Of a DNA stretch of 64,000 nt, positions 9,127-19,160 are shown in pieces (the stretch's first letter is position 1; the number at the start of each line of letters is the position of its first letter). Under the pieces are notes generated by a model that searched no databases, was not told the origin of the DNA, and saw nothing but the letters and a program-made list of their open reading frames with translations. Location: assembly GCF_014643915.1 (NCBI RefSeq), contig NZ_BMKE01000005.1, forward strand, positions 1-64,000. Reading direction: 5' to 3'. Source of the stretch: Oceanisphaera marina (GTDB lineage Bacteria; Pseudomonadota; Gammaproteobacteria; Enterobacterales; Aeromonadaceae). The position numbers and the translations under genes were made by a program.

Positions 9127-9744
9127 TTACAGCTCCAGAAAGTTTTTCAGCAGTTGGGCACCGGCAGCCCCCGAGCGTTCGGGGTGAAACTGCACGCCAA
9201 AGAAGTTTGCCTGGGCAATGGCGGCACTGAAGGCCGGGCCATGCTGACAGCTGGCCAGGGTATAATCGCCCACCGGCACCGCATAGGAGTGCACGAAATA
9301 GAAGAAGCTGCCCTCGGGAATGTCGTTAAACAGCGGATGACCGGGCATGGGGGTCACCTGATTCCAGCCCATGTGCGGCAAACGCACGCCTTCGCTGCCT
9401 TCCATGTGGTCACAATCGGCGGCTATCAGCCCCAGACAATCAACGTCGCCTTCTGCCGAGTGCTGCACCAGCATTTGCATGCCCAGACAAATCCCCAGTA
9501 CGGGCTGATGTAACTGACCGATAAGTTCAATCAGATTACGCTCGGCCAGGTTTTTCATGGCCTCGCGGGCGGTGCCCACGCCGGGCAGCAGCAGTTTGTC
9601 GGCGGCCAGCAGTGTCTCGTGATCCTTGCTGACGGTCACGCTGTAGCCCAGCCGTTCTATGGCGTAGCGCACCGACGACAGATTGGCACAGCCGGTGTCG
9701 ATAATAACGACCTTGATGGCTTGGTTGTTGCTGACTTGGCTCAC
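9127..9744 (-). CDS. hisH: Imidazole glycerol phosphate synthase, glutaminase subunit
   Basis: Class I glutamine amidotransferase that supplies ammonia to HisF. The 205 residues show LLPGVGTA near 52, the nucleophile in GICLGMQML near 84, and the His-Glu pair in [10 protein letters not shown] near 186. Its first bases overlap the end of hisB by 4. Confidence 0.96.
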   Translation of the reverse strand: MSQVSNNQAIKVVIIDTGCANLSSVRYAIERLGYSVTVSKDHETLLAADKLLLPGVGTAREAMKNLAERNLIELIGQLHQPVLGICLGMQMLVQHSAEGDVDCLGLIAADCDHMEGSEGVRLPHMGWNQVTPMPGHPLFNDIPEGSFFYFVHSYAVPVGDYTLASCQHGPAFSAAIAQANFFGVQFHPERSGAAGAQLLKNFLEL

Positions 9745-10826
9745 AAGACCCCCTTGCTGGAAGGCAGTTCATTGCCTTCCACTTTTAACGCCTGGCGCAG
9801 GGCGCGACCAAAGCTCTTGAAGGTGCTTTCCACCATGTGGTGGGTGTTATCGCCGGTCACCTTGAGGTGAATATTGGCGGCCAGGCTGTCGCTTAAGCTA
9901 CGGAAGAAGTGAGGCACCATTTCGACCGACATATCGCCGACCTTGTCCTGACGAAACTCGCCTTCAAACTTCATATAAGGACGGCCGGACAAGTCCAGGG
10001 TGACCGCCGCTTCGCATTCGTCCATGGGCAGTACAAACCCGAACCGACCGATGCCGCGCTTGTTGCCCAGGGCCTTGCGCAGGGCTTCGCCCAGCGCCAG
10101 GGCGGTATCTTCCACCGTATGGTGATCGTCTATGTGCAGATCACCGTCAACCTGCACGTTAAGCTGAAATCCGCCGTGGGTGGCAATTTGGTCCAGCATG
10201 TGGTCAAAAAAGTTCAGGCCGGTGTGGATCTGGCTGCCACCCTGGGTATCGAGATCCAGCGACAAACGAATGTCGGTCTCTTTGGTGGTACGTGTGACGG
10301 CGGCAGTGCGGCCTCGCCCCAGCAGTCGGGACACTATTTGCGGCCAGCCCAGTTTTACCTCGCCCACGTCACCGTGGCCATAGTGCAGGCCGGGCAGCCC
10401 CATGTTCTCGGCCAGCTGCATGTCGGTTTGGCGATCGCCTATCACCCAGGAGTCGGTAAAGTCGATGCGGCCCGCCTGCAGGTAGTCTTTTACCAGGCCC
10501 AGGCGCGGTTTGCGGCAGGCACAGTCGTCTTCCTGAAAGTGCGGGCAGACCAACACGTCCTGAAACTGTACCCCTTGGGAGGTCAGGATCTGCATCATCA
10601 GATTGTGAGGGGCATCAAAGTCTGCCTGAGGGAAGCTGTCGGTACCCAGGCCATCCTGATTGGTGACCATTACCAGCTTGTAGCCGGCATCCTGTAATGT
10701 CAGCAGCGCCGGGATCATGCCGGGTAAAAATGCCAGCTTGTCGAGGCGGTCCAGCTGTTTGTCAATCGCCGGCTCTTCTACCATGGTGCCGTCGCGGTCG
10801 ATAAATAAAATACGTTCCTTAGTCAC
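9741..10826 (-). CDS. hisB: Bifunctional histidinol-phosphatase / imidazole glycerol phosphate dehydratase
   Basis: Catalyses steps 6 and 8 of the pathway. Residues 1 to about 165 form a HAD phosphatase with nucleophile FIDRDGTM, a zinc loop of the [14 protein letters not shown] type, and GDRQTD. Residues about 170-361 form the dehydratase with [24 protein letters not shown] and DNTHHMVES histidine clusters. The start is GTG, directly after the hisC stop codon. The fused form is usual in enteric-like gammaproteobacteria. Confidence 0.97.
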   Translation of the reverse strand: MTKERILFIDRDGTMVEEPAIDKQLDRLDKLAFLPGMIPALLTLQDAGYKLVMVTNQDGLGTDSFPQADFDAPHNLMMQILTSQGVQFQDVLVCPHFQEDDCACRKPRLGLVKDYLQAGRIDFTDSWVIGDRQTDMQLAENMGLPGLHYGHGDVGEVKLGWPQIVSRLLGRGRTAAVTRTTKETDIRLSLDLDTQGGSQIHTGLNFFDHMLDQIATHGGFQLNVQVDGDLHIDDHHTVEDTALALGEALRKALGNKRGIGRFGFVLPMDECEAAVTLDLSGRPYMKFEGEFRQDKVGDMSVEMVPHFFRSLSDSLAANIHLKVTGDNTHHMVESTFKSFGRALRQALKVEGNELPSSKGVL

Positions 10827-11885
10827 TTATTGCTCCTGTTGCAGTACGTCGAGTACCGCGTCCATCTCGGTCTGAGTGCCGATGGTGATCCGAATGCAGT
10901 CTGCCAGACCGGGTCTGCTGGCAAAGTCCCGCAATATAATACCGGCCTTGGCCATGCGTGCAAACAAGGCCGCGCCCTGACTGAAACGCACCAGTAAATA
11001 GTTGCCGTTGGGGGCAAACACCTCTTGAACCTGCGGATGCTGGTGCAATTGCTTGGCCAGGGATGCCTTCAACCGGTTAATATCGGCGACGCGCGCCCGC
11101 ATGGTGGCAAGCCCATTCTCACTTAACGCCTGAGCGGCAATTTGTGCTACCGGCTCAGGGATAGGGTAGGGGGCAATGACTTTAAGCAGTAAACCGATCA
11201 CTTCCGGGTTGGCCAGGGTAAAGCCACAGCGCAAACCGGCCAGGCCAAAGGCTTTGGACAGGGTACGGATCAACACCAGTTGCGGGTAGTCGGCCAGTAA
11301 ACCGGCCTGGCTGAACTCGGGGCAAAACTCGATGTAGGCTTCGTCAACCACCACCAGGGCGCGCCCTTCGGCGGCATCCAGCAAACGGCATAACCCTTTA
11401 CTGTCGACCAGATCGCCGGTGGGGTTGTTGGGCGAGCATAAAAACACGATTTTTGTGTTATCAAGCTTGGCAATAATGCCGTCGAAGTCGGGCTGGCGCT
11501 GTGAGTCGAGCGGCACATCGATAATGCCCACGCCGTTGGTTTCGGCACTAATGGCATACATGCCGTAGGTGGGCGAGCAGATGACGATATTGTCTTGCCC
11601 GGGCTCGCAAAAAGTACGAATGAGCAACTCTATGCCTTCGTCACCGCCACGGCTCACCAATATGTGTTCGGGGCTCACGCCGGCGTAGGCGGCATAGGCA
11701 TGCACGACCTGAGGGGGCTGGCACTCGGGGTAACGGTTAAGGCGCGAACAGTCCAGCTGATACTCGCCGCTGTCGGCGGCCTCGTTGGCATTCAGCCAGA
11801 TGTGCCCCTGGCCACCAATGCGTCGAGCCGACTGGTAAGGCGTAAGCCCTTGTACTTGCTGACGAGCTAACTGTGTAAGACTCAT
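10827..11885 (-). CDS. hisC: Histidinol-phosphate aminotransferase
   Basis: PLP enzyme that transfers the glutamate amino group to imidazole acetol phosphate. The 352 residues show the fold-type I pattern: CSPTYGMY near 104, CSPNNPTGD near 152, VVDEAYIEF near 180 and the PLP lysine in [15 protein letters not shown] near 210. It overlaps the end of hisD by 4 bases and is followed without a gap by hisB. Confidence 0.97.
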   Translation of the reverse strand: MSLTQLARQQVQGLTPYQSARRIGGQGHIWLNANEAADSGEYQLDCSRLNRYPECQPPQVVHAYAAYAGVSPEHILVSRGGDEGIELLIRTFCEPGQDNIVICSPTYGMYAISAETNGVGIIDVPLDSQRQPDFDGIIAKLDNTKIVFLCSPNNPTGDLVDSKGLCRLLDAAEGRALVVVDEAYIEFCPEFSQAGLLADYPQLVLIRTLSKAFGLAGLRCGFTLANPEVIGLLLKVIAPYPIPEPVAQIAAQALSENGLATMRARVADINRLKASLAKQLHQHPQVQEVFAPNGNYLLVRFSQGAALFARMAKAGIILRDFASRPGLADCIRITIGTQTEMDAVLDVLQQEQ

Positions 11886-13119
11886 GCTTGCTTCTCCAGT
11901 TTGGCAAGCCGCAGGCTTACCGCGTTTTTATGGGCATCCAGGGTTTCTGTGGCCGCCAGTAATTCAACCGCCGGACCGATGGCTTGCAGGCCGGCCGGGG
12001 TCAGCTCCTGCACGGTAAAACGGCGCTGGTAATCGGCAATCCCCAGGCTGGAATAGGTACGAGAATAGCCATAGGTCGGCAGGGTGTGATTGGTCCCACT
12101 GGCGTAATCGCCCACCGACTCCGGGGTCCAGGCACCGAGGAAGACCGAACCGGCATTTTTCAGCCTGGGCAGCAAGCCGCGGGCATCGCTGGTTTGTACG
12201 ATCAAATGCTCGGGAGCATAGGCGTTGGAAATGGCTGCCGCCTGCTCCAGATCGGTACAAATAAAGGTGCGGCTTTCGGCCAGTGCCTGGCTGGCAATCT
12301 CGGCACGGGATAATTGTGCGAGTTGTTGCTCAAGGGCAATGTTGACCCGCTCGGCCAGTGCCTGGCTGGGGGTGACCAGAATCACCTGTGAGTCGGGGCC
12401 GTGTTCGGCCTGAGACAGCAGATCGGAAGCAATAAAGTCGGCATCGGCGTGTTCGTCGCGTCGGATGAGACCTGGCGCTTGGCTTCGGTCACCCAGGTGT
12501 TGCCCGGGCCGAATATCTTGTCCACCTTGGTTACGGTGTCACTGCCATAGGCCATGGCGGCTACGGCTTGGGCGCCGCCCAGGGTGTAGATGGCATCCAC
12601 GCCACAACGACGAGCGGTATAGATAATGGCGTCGTTGATGGGCGGCGGCGAGCACAGCACCACGCGCTCGCAACCGGCCAGCCGTGCCGGTATGGCCAGC
12701 ATCATCACGGTAGACACCAGTGGGGCACTGCCACCGGGGACATACAAACCGACGCTTTCAATGGGTTGAAAGTGCAGCTCGCAGCGTACGCCCGGGCTGG
12801 TTTCCTGCACGATGGGCGTCGGTAGTTGGGCGCGGTGAAAGCGGTCAATATTGGTGATGGCCAGTTCAATGGCGGCTTTCAGCTCGTCACTGACGCGGCT
12901 GGCGGCATCGTCAATTTCCCGAGCGGATAATTGCAGCGTGCTGCGCTCGGCCTTGTCCAGGGTGCGGGTCAGTTCGATCAGCGCGGCATCGCCGCCGCTG
13001 CGCACCCTGGCAATAATGTCCGCTACCAGACCTTCCCGGCCACCTTGTGCCAGCGCCGGGCGGCGCAGTGCCGCCGTTTGCTCCGTCTTGCTTAACTGGT
13101 TCCAATCGAAAATATTCAT
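11882..13119 (-). pseudogene. hisD: Histidinol dehydrogenase, broken by an internal deletion and frameshift
   Basis: HisD oxidises histidinol to histidine in the last two steps. The first part (start MNIFDWNQLSKTEQ at 13119) is normal through [15 protein letters not shown], then leaves frame and ends at 12382. The second part ([16 protein letters not shown] onward to [20 protein letters not shown]) continues in another frame to 11882 and keeps the zinc ligands Gln and His in SQAEHG. At the junction, about 12,455-12,467, some 55 bases are missing compared with E. coli HisD, removing the DMPAGPSE region. As written, no working enzyme is made: either a real loss, predicting histidine auxotrophy, or an assembly error. 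All other his genes look intact. Confidence 0.88.
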
Positions 13120-13122
13120 GGT

Positions 13123-14025
13123 TTACTCCATCATCTTCTCGATGGGCAGCACCAGAATGGACGAGGCCCCCAGCTCTTTTAGGCCTTCCATGGTTTCCCA
13201 GAACATGTCTTCGCTGCTTACCATGTGAATGGCCACCTGATTGCTTTCGCCGGCCAACGACATGATGGTGGGGCGCTCGGCACCGGGCAGCAGATCGATC
13301 ACTTCTTCCAGCCGTTCTTTGGGGGCGTGCAGCATGATGTATTTGCTTTCGCGAGCCTGTTGCAGACCCTGAATACGGGGCAGCAGACGGTCGATCACCG
13401 CTTGCTTGCTGGCAGCCAGGGGAGTAGCGCTTTGAATAAGCACCGCCTTGGAGCGGAAAATCACATCGGTTTCCACCAGGCCGTTGGCTTCCAGGGTGGC
13501 ACCGGTAGACACCAGATCGCAAATGGCATCGGCCACGCCGGCACGGGGGGCGACTTCAACCGAGCCATTGAGCATGACGCTTTTGAATTTGACGCCCTGG
13601 CTATCCATGTAGCGCTTCAGCAACCAGGGGTAGGAGGTAGCAATTCGTTTGCCTTCCAGGCTGTTAACACCGGAGTAGTCGGCATCTTGTGATACCGCCA
13701 GCGACAGGCGGCAGCCGCCAAAGTCCAGACGCTTGAGCACGCTGTAATCGGCCGCTTCGCCTTGGGCTTGACGTTCCATCAGGGTTTCTTCCAGCACATT
13801 TTCGCCCACTACGCCGAGATCTACCACACCGTCCATGACCAGGCCTGGAATATCGTCATCACGCACCAACAACAAGTCGATTGGCATGTTTTCGGCGTGG
13901 GCAATCAGGCGTTGTTCGCGCAGATTGAGTTTGACGCCACAGCCTTTAAGCATGCGTTGACACTCTTTGCTGAGTCGGCCGGATTTTTGAATAGCGATGC
14001 GTAAACGAGTTTGATCCAATGTCAT
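13123..14025 (-). CDS. hisG: ATP phosphoribosyltransferase, long form
   Basis: First and feedback-regulated enzyme of histidine synthesis, condensing ATP with PRPP. With 300 residues it is the long form with a C-terminal histidine-binding regulatory domain (about residues 225-300), so no hisZ is needed. It shows the N-terminal [24 protein letters not shown], and the PRPP-binding block [14 protein letters not shown] near 175. First structural gene of the operon, preceded by the HisL attenuator. Confidence 0.97.
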   Translation of the reverse strand: MTLDQTRLRIAIQKSGRLSKECQRMLKGCGVKLNLREQRLIAHAENMPIDLLLVRDDDIPGLVMDGVVDLGVVGENVLEETLMERQAQGEAADYSVLKRLDFGGCRLSLAVSQDADYSGVNSLEGKRIATSYPWLLKRYMDSQGVKFKSVMLNGSVEVAPRAGVADAICDLVSTGATLEANGLVETDVIFRSKAVLIQSATPLAASKQAVIDRLLPRIQGLQQARESKYIMLHAPKERLEEVIDLLPGAERPTIMSLAGESNQVAIHMVSSEDMFWETMEGLKELGASSILVLPIEKMME

Positions 14026-14077
14026 GTTGTGCGATTCCTTGTGTCACTTTGAAAATAAAAAATTGGCGTTAAAAATG

Positions 14078-14109
14078 AAAAAACCCCCGGAGCAAAGCTT
14101 CCGAGGGTT
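14078..14109 (-). terminator. his operon attenuator terminator
   Basis: On the minus strand CCCTCGGA pairs with TCCGGGGG (one T-G pair), followed by a run of six T. It lies between the HisL reading frame and hisG. Just upstream, CTGGAAG and CTTCCAG (about 14,122-14,153) offer a competing stem, as in classical his attenuation. Confidence 0.88.
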
Positions 14110-14168
14110 ATATATTTGTCCTGCTGGAAGCCGCCAAGCGTTGAGCCTTCCAGAAAAAATCTGAAAGC

Positions 14169-14216
14169 CTAATCGGGATGATGATGGTGATGCTTGGCGT
14201 TTTGCAGGAAGTTCAT
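14169..14216 (-). CDS. hisL: His operon leader peptide
   Basis: A 15-codon reading frame, MNFLQNAKHHHHHPD, with five consecutive histidine codons. It sits in front of the attenuator, with the purine-rich AGAGAGACAGG before its ATG. Low charged tRNA-His stalls the ribosome at the histidine codons and favours antitermination. The ending HHPD is shared with E. coli HisL (MTRVQFKHHHHHHHPD), which has seven histidines. Confidence 0.93.
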   Translation of the reverse strand: MNFLQNAKHHHHHPD

Positions 14217-14492
14217 AAATATTGTGGCCTGTCTCTCTAATCGGTCTGCGCCCACATTAGCAAGCCCACCCTGGTTTGCCAACCCCAGATCACAAGAAAG
14301 TTATCACGGCCATTATGATCAACATTGAGAATGCGGTGCTTGCTTACCGGCAGGCTAGTGAACTATAGGGGGAATGTTGTTTTTGGCAGTAAATATACAT
14401 AATTATTCACAGTCGGCTGGAGTTATATCTCGTCATCCAGCCTGAACCCGGTCACCAATGTGAAGACAGCAAATGCCGGACCTTTTCTCGTT

Positions 14493-14530
14493 CTCATGCT
14501 CGCCGCTCTCACACAGAGCATGAGAGCGGC
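14493..14530. repeat. Two overlapping, mutually exclusive hairpins
   Basis: CTCATGCTC (14,493-14,501) pairs with GAGCATGAG (14,516-14,524), while GCCGCTCTCA (14,502-14,511) pairs with TGAGAGCGGC (14,521-14,530). The two stems are perfect and share bases, so only one can form at a time. They lie downstream of the minus-strand binding protein gene that ends at 14,585, without a T run. The rest of 14,217-14,584 shows nothing clear besides the likely his promoter region. Confidence 0.5.
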
Positions 14531-14584
14531 AAGGATGACTCAAACGTTTATCAGAGGAGGGCGCTTGTTTTAACACAGCGCGGT

Positions 14585-15598
14585 TTAGGGGGTTGTAATC
14601 TCGGCAAAAGACGAAATGCGATTCCCCGTGCGGCCGACGATTTGAAATACATCGGGGTAGAGTTGTCCAATAAAGGCGGCGTTGTCTACCTTGGCATCGG
14701 CAAATTCGCCCACGCCTTGCTGAGCCTGATGCGCAGATACGTTGATGGCCATGCCCAAGTCGATTTTATCGTCGGCGATGCTGTACAGGTTTTCAATGGA
14801 TGCCTGAGTGGCAACATTGGTGAAATTCACGCTGGGCAGTTGTTTATTCCACAGTGTGGTTAATTCGCCTCCCAGAGGGTAATAGGTTCCCCCCTGGCTA
14901 CCGGTACCAAAAATGAACTCCCGCTTCCCGTTCACCTCATCCAGTGAGGCTTCGGTCATGGTGACGGTCAACCCCTGCTCCTCATAAAATCGTTTGGCTC
15001 CCGGGTGAATGAGCAGGTTTTTGCCGCCGTTGAGCGCGTTTCTCAGGGTCAGAAATCGAGACTGGGCATGAGGCAGTTGTTCGGCCAGGGTGTACATGAT
15101 TTTAGCCAGCTGATAACCCATTTCGTTATTAATGGTATGGGTATTGGCCATTAATACCGCATAGGCGGCCAGAGTGTGCACGTCTTCAGTTAGAAAGTTA
15201 TAGCTGTCTTTGGTAATGGTGTAACGGTGATAATCAGTGTTTTCTTCTATCTGTGTCAGCACCGCGTCGGACAGGCTCAGCAGGGTCACATCGCCGGTGG
15301 CGGCCTGCAGGCTGTCTATGCCGCTGGTGGGTAATCCCAGAAATGCCATCGAAAGATCGATACTTCCTTCCTCGACCCCTTTCAATGCATCTTCAAAGCG
15401 CATTGAGTGGCCGTGGTAGTCGGTATCTTTGATCCCGTATGCATTCAGTATTAAATGCGAGACTTGCTGGGTCGTGCTGGAGATGGGCCCCAATGCAATA
15501 TTGGCCTTGTTGTCTTGAGCATCACAACCGCTAAGCGCCGTTGCCAAGGTGATCGCGACGGCAAGCCGCCGTCTTGTTTTCACCCACATCGTTATCAT
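14585..15598 (-). CDS. TAXI family TRAP transporter solute-binding lipoprotein, copy 1
   Basis: Predicted receptor of a TAXI-type tripartite (TRAP) uptake system. The 337-residue precursor has a basic start, a hydrophobic segment and lipobox LSGC near residue 24, so it is probably membrane-anchored. TAXI features include NIALGPISSTTQQVSHLI, FGTGSQGGTYYPLGGELTT near 230 and DLGMAINVSAH near 285. It is clearly paralogous to the gene at 21,159-22,157 but has no permease beside it. It follows a DUF1338 gene by 137 bases; AAGGAT precedes the ATG. The substrate is unknown; a 2-oxoacid or hydroxyacid is an inference from the neighbour. Confidence 0.85.
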   Translation of the reverse strand: MITMWVKTRRRLAVAITLATALSGCDAQDNKANIALGPISSTTQQVSHLILNAYGIKDTDYHGHSMRFEDALKGVEEGSIDLSMAFLGLPTSGIDSLQAATGDVTLLSLSDAVLTQIEENTDYHRYTITKDSYNFLTEDVHTLAAYAVLMANTHTINNEMGYQLAKIMYTLAEQLPHAQSRFLTLRNALNGGKNLLIHPGAKRFYEEQGLTVTMTEASLDEVNGKREFIFGTGSQGGTYYPLGGELTTLWNKQLPSVNFTNVATQASIENLYSIADDKIDLGMAINVSAHQAQQGVGEFADAKVDNAAFIGQLYPDVFQIVGRTGNRISSFAEITTP

Positions 15599-15735
15599 CT
15601 ATCAATATCCTTATTCGCCAGGCAGTCCGGCCATTTTACCGCGATATGCAGCCAATGACTAAGAGAATGCAGTTAAAGAAATACATAATGGCAAGTCAGG
15701 TATTTTATCTTTAACTGCTGCCTGGCCAACCCGGA

Positions 15736-17151
15736 TCAAGACGAGATGTCTGATGCCGTGTCCTCACCCGAGAGGATATCGATGAGCTGGGTTATTGAAT
15801 CTTGCTGTTGTTTGGCATACAGCGAAAACTCGCCTAATACCGCACAGCCCAGTGCCTGCTCGAAGGCCGTTTGATTGGCGTTTTCTCCATAGGCTTCATA
15901 GTGGCTGGACCCCAGGTTTGATTGAAAAATACCGGCGGCACTGACGGGAAGAAAATCTTCGTAGGTAATGGGCGTGGCACACACCCAGCCCTGTTGGATA
16001 AGGGGTTCCAGATCCTGGCTCATCACGATGTTGTGCAGTTGGGGGTTATGTAGCTCGACTTGCTGGCGCCCGGCATCGGTTAGCTGATAGCGAAAATAGC
16101 CCAGTTGCTGAACCCGAAGGCTGTGCTCATCGTCGGGAAATTGGGCAAACACCTCGGCGAGCTGGTGCTGATGTTCGGTATTGTTCTCGGCCGCAGGTGC
16201 CTGACGTGCACGATTGAGCAAGTCGTCATACAGGGCGCGACCCTTGGGGGTGAGCGCCATGCCTCTTTGCTCAATTTCGCCAAAGCGCGCGCTGTGGGTA
16301 CCTGCCTGTGCATCGGTAAACATCACAGGTTCGTCCAGGGCTGTAAAACTGGTTTGTCGTAATAAAATAGGGCACTGGCGACGGGGCGGACCTTCAATAA
16401 CGGCTTTCGGGGCAATGCCCATGGCCGGCATTTTTTGCTGGGCGGCGTCTATATCCAGAGTACGGGGCGTTAAATGGTTGATATGGGGCCCGGCAAAGCA
16501 GACGACGTCGGCAATCAGTGGATGAGCCTGGCGCAGCGCCTGATAACTGGCCAGGCTGACGGTGGCGTGACGATGCCAGCGAAAGGTCTCCAGTATTTCG
16601 CTAACAAACTGTCGTGCCTGGCCGGCACTCAAGCCACCTACCGCCTCGGCCTGACTGACCAGCAAGCGAGCCTTGGAGGTAAAAATATCGCGTTTGGCCA
16701 GAATGTCGGCGGCCTGCGCCCGCAAGTCATCATCGGCAATCAGCTCCAGCCTGAGCAGGGAGGTGAAAATACGAAACGGATTCTGTTGCAGCGACGTTTC
16801 ATTTACGGGGCGAAAGGCCGTTGAGTGTACCGGCACCCCGGCGGATGACAGATCGTAATAGCTGACCGGCGCCATGCCCATAATGGCAAAAATGCGGCGC
16901 AGCATGTTCAACTCGGCGGCACTTCCTACCCGAATGGCCCCATGACGCTCGACACTCAGGCGGGTTTGTTCATTATTTGCAGCCAGTTGCTGTGCCAATT
17001 GGGCGTCGGCATCCAGAGTCTCGTGATTGACCTCGGCAACCAGCTTCATCAGGGTGGAGTACTGCGGCACTTCTTGCTGATACATGCGTGACATGGCATC
17101 AGAAAACAGAGTGCGAATATCGTCTGGAGACATAAATACATTCAGTGCCAT
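15736..17151 (-). CDS. DUF1338 (HglS/YdcJ-like) 2-oxoacid dioxygenase-decarboxylase, copy 1
   Basis: Metal-dependent VOC-superfamily protein. The best-studied member, Pseudomonas putida HglS, converts 2-oxoadipate to D-2-hydroxyglutarate with O2 and CO2 release in lysine breakdown; E. coli YdcJ belongs to the same family. The 471 residues match the family along the whole length, and His70 (ERHGAIR), His226 (HINHLTPR) and Glu294 (GEIEQRG) fall at the positions I recall as metal ligands in HglS. ATG at 17,151 is chosen over an ATG 18 bases earlier because AAGGA lies 10 bases before it. Upstream of the copy 1 binding protein. Substrate unproven. Confidence 0.85.
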   Translation of the reverse strand: MALNVFMSPDDIRTLFSDAMSRMYQQEVPQYSTLMKLVAEVNHETLDADAQLAQQLAANNEQTRLSVERHGAIRVGSAAELNMLRRIFAIMGMAPVSYYDLSSAGVPVHSTAFRPVNETSLQQNPFRIFTSLLRLELIADDDLRAQAADILAKRDIFTSKARLLVSQAEAVGGLSAGQARQFVSEILETFRWHRHATVSLASYQALRQAHPLIADVVCFAGPHINHLTPRTLDIDAAQQKMPAMGIAPKAVIEGPPRRQCPILLRQTSFTALDEPVMFTDAQAGTHSARFGEIEQRGMALTPKGRALYDDLLNRARQAPAAENNTEHQHQLAEVFAQFPDDEHSLRVQQLGYFRYQLTDAGRQQVELHNPQLHNIVMSQDLEPLIQQGWVCATPITYEDFLPVSAAGIFQSNLGSSHYEAYGENANQTAFEQALGCAVLGEFSLYAKQQQDSITQLIDILSGEDTASDISS

Positions 17152-17401
17152 AGGGTGACTGTCCTTCATTCAATAATGACAAGAAAGCGTGAAAACCAAG
17201 GGGTAACCAAGCCATGAGTAAATACCCTTTGCACCTTAGTCCCCTTCGCTCATTTCTACCACCCCGGGTGTTTAATGTCTGGCTACAGAGTGAGTTTGCA
17301 CCGCAAAATGGCGCGTCACATTATCTATTGGCGCAGAGATATGCTAACTAAGGGCTATAACAAGAGCCAAATGGAAAGTGTTGATATGAGGAGTGATAGT
17401 G

Positions 17402-18124
17402 ATGAGTGAAGTGTTCATTATTTTGGGACTCACCCTGATGGCGGGTATGGCCATGCCGCTGGGGGCGTTTGCCGGCAGCAAGCAACATGTGCGGCCCAAC
17501 TGGCTGGAAGATGAGTTTCGTCACGGAGTGGCCGCCTTTGGTGGTGGTGCCTTGTTATCGGCGGTGGCCCTGGTGCTGGTGCCAGAGGGCACGTCCCAGC
17601 TATCGATCAGCAATGCCGTCTTGTGCTTTGGAGCGGGTGGAGTGGCCTTTATGGCACTGGATGTACTGCTCTATAAATTAAATACCCCGGCCAGCCAGTT
17701 GGCCGCCATGTTATCGGACTTTATTCCGGAATCGCTGGCGCTGGGCGCGACATTGGCCATTGGTGGTATCGGCAATGCCATCTTGCTGGCGGTATTGATG
17801 GCGTTGCAAAATATGCCGGAAGGATTTAATGCCTATCGTGAACTGGGGGAGTCGGGTCACTTCAAGGGTAAAAAAATCATTATAACGTTTGCCGTGATGG
17901 CCTTGCTGGGACCAGTGGCGGGCTTGTCCGGTTATGTTTGGCTGGCCGATTCGCCAGGGCTGGTCGCGGGCATCATGCTGTTTGCCGCCGGTGGCATTTT
18001 ATATTCGGTGTTTCAGGACATAGCCCCGCAAGCGGTGCTGGACAAGCACTGGGCGCCGCCTTTGGGCGCCGTGTTGGGATTTGTGCTGGGAGTCGCAGGG
18101 CATATGATGACGGCGCACGGCTAG
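17402..18124 (+). CDS. ZIP-like divalent cation transporter, atypical metal site
   Basis: Integral inner membrane protein of 240 residues with about eight hydrophobic segments. The ZIP signature is recognisable but altered: the TM4 block reads LSDFIPESLALG where HNxPEG is expected, and TM5 reads LQNMPEGFNAY where HNxPEG is also usual, so the metal-binding histidines are replaced by Asp and Gln. Start ATG at 17,402 has GAGGAG 8 bases upstream. It is transcribed divergently from the DUF1338 copy 1 gene. Function could be metal or other cation transport; the altered ligands leave this open. Confidence 0.75.
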   Translation: MSEVFIILGLTLMAGMAMPLGAFAGSKQHVRPNWLEDEFRHGVAAFGGGALLSAVALVLVPEGTSQLSISNAVLCFGAGGVAFMALDVLLYKLNTPASQLAAMLSDFIPESLALGATLAIGGIGNAILLAVLMALQNMPEGFNAYRELGESGHFKGKKIIITFAVMALLGPVAGLSGYVWLADSPGLVAGIMLFAAGGILYSVFQDIAPQAVLDKHWAPPLGAVLGFVLGVAGHMMTAHG

Positions 18125-18153
18125 CAGAGGCAGTTGGATTGTTATTCAAGTAG

Positions 18154-19035
18154 CTATAACAGGTAGTCGACAAGCAGCCGGACCTTGTTTACCTCCCCCA
18201 TTCGTTCCGGGTAGGCCAGATAATAGCCGTTGGCGCTGTTCAGTGAATGGCACCATGGAATGACAAGTTCTCCTTGTGCAAGCTCATATTCAATCAGGAA
18301 GCGCGGGAGCAGAGCGATACCGGTGCCTGCTATAGTGGCTCGGATCAGCATATGGAAGGTTTCAAAGAGGTTGCCTTGATAGCTGTGTTCCGTGGTCAGG
18401 CTCTGGGAAGCAAACCAGTCGTGCCACGCCCGGGGGCGAGTAGAAAGATGCATTAGTCGGTAACGAGTCAGGTCCATCGGTGATTCCATACCCTGGCCAT
18501 TAAGCAGCGTCGGAGCGCAGGCGGGGACCACTTCTTCATCAAATAATCGATGGCATTCCAGGCCGGGCCAGCTACCGTGACCGTAAAAAAAAGCGATATC
18601 GATGCCTTCCTTGTCCAGATCGAAGGTGTCGACTTTCTCGCAGCAATTCAGGCTGATATTGGGGTAGCGGTCGAGAAAGCCGGTCAGTCTTGGTGCCAGC
18701 CAACGGGTACCGAACGTTGGCAGGGTCGCTATCTTGAGCACATCCAGATGATTGTTGTAGGACATGATGTATTGAGAGGACATTTCCAATTGAACCAGAA
18801 TTTTGCGTACTTCACTGATATAAATGGTGCCTTCCGGGGTCAGACACAGAGAGCGCCGTACCCGCCGGAATAGCTTGCGATGGAGAAAGGATTCCAGCTG
18901 AGCCACCTGTTTGCTGACGGCACTTTGAGTAAGGCTGAGTTCATCTGCCGCACGGGTAAAGCTAAGATGCCTTGCGGCAGCTTCAAAACACTGTATGGCT
19001 GTAATAGAAGGTAGGTAGCGCATGAATCCGTTCAT
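18154..19035 (-). CDS. LysR family transcriptional regulator (GcvA-like)
   Basis: DNA-binding regulator with an N-terminal winged helix-turn-helix (LPSITAIQCFEAAARHLSFT, then LTQSAVSKQVAQLE) and a C-terminal periplasmic-binding-like effector domain. The 293-residue length is typical. The frame is open further upstream into the TRAP gene region, but the family start falls at ATG 19,035 or 19,023; neither has a strong ribosome site. It lies just downstream of the TRAP permease on the same strand behind a terminator, so it probably regulates the flanking TAXI/DUF1338 cassettes (inference). Confidence 0.88.
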   Translation of the reverse strand: MNGFMRYLPSITAIQCFEAAARHLSFTRAADELSLTQSAVSKQVAQLESFLHRKLFRRVRRSLCLTPEGTIYISEVRKILVQLEMSSQYIMSYNNHLDVLKIATLPTFGTRWLAPRLTGFLDRYPNISLNCCEKVDTFDLDKEGIDIAFFYGHGSWPGLECHRLFDEEVVPACAPTLLNGQGMESPMDLTRYRLMHLSTRPRAWHDWFASQSLTTEHSYQGNLFETFHMLIRATIAGTGIALLPRFLIEYELAQGELVIPWCHSLNSANGYYLAYPERMGEVNKVRLLVDYLL

Positions 19036-19121
19036 CGAAAGAGTTGGGGCATCATCATACCTGTGCCTTGATAGCTTGAGTATTGATTGAAGCCTGAGGA
19101 ATAGAGATAGGGGAGTGAAAT

Positions 19122-19155
19122 AGCAAGGCGTGGGAGAGGCTTCCCACGCCTTGCT
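19122..19155. terminator. Terminator after the TRAP permease
   Basis: A perfect 14-bp inverted repeat, AGCAAGGCGTGGGA / TCCCACGCCTTGCT, with a 6-base loop lies 6 bases beyond the TRAP permease stop codon and before the LysR gene; on the minus strand it is followed by ATTTC rather than a long T run. Confidence 0.8.
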
Positions 19156-19160
19156 ATTGT

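Noticed and set aside
12382-12490. Programmed frameshift in hisD
   Set aside because: A frameshift alone cannot restore the protein because about 18 conserved residues are missing at the junction; there is also no slippery sequence.
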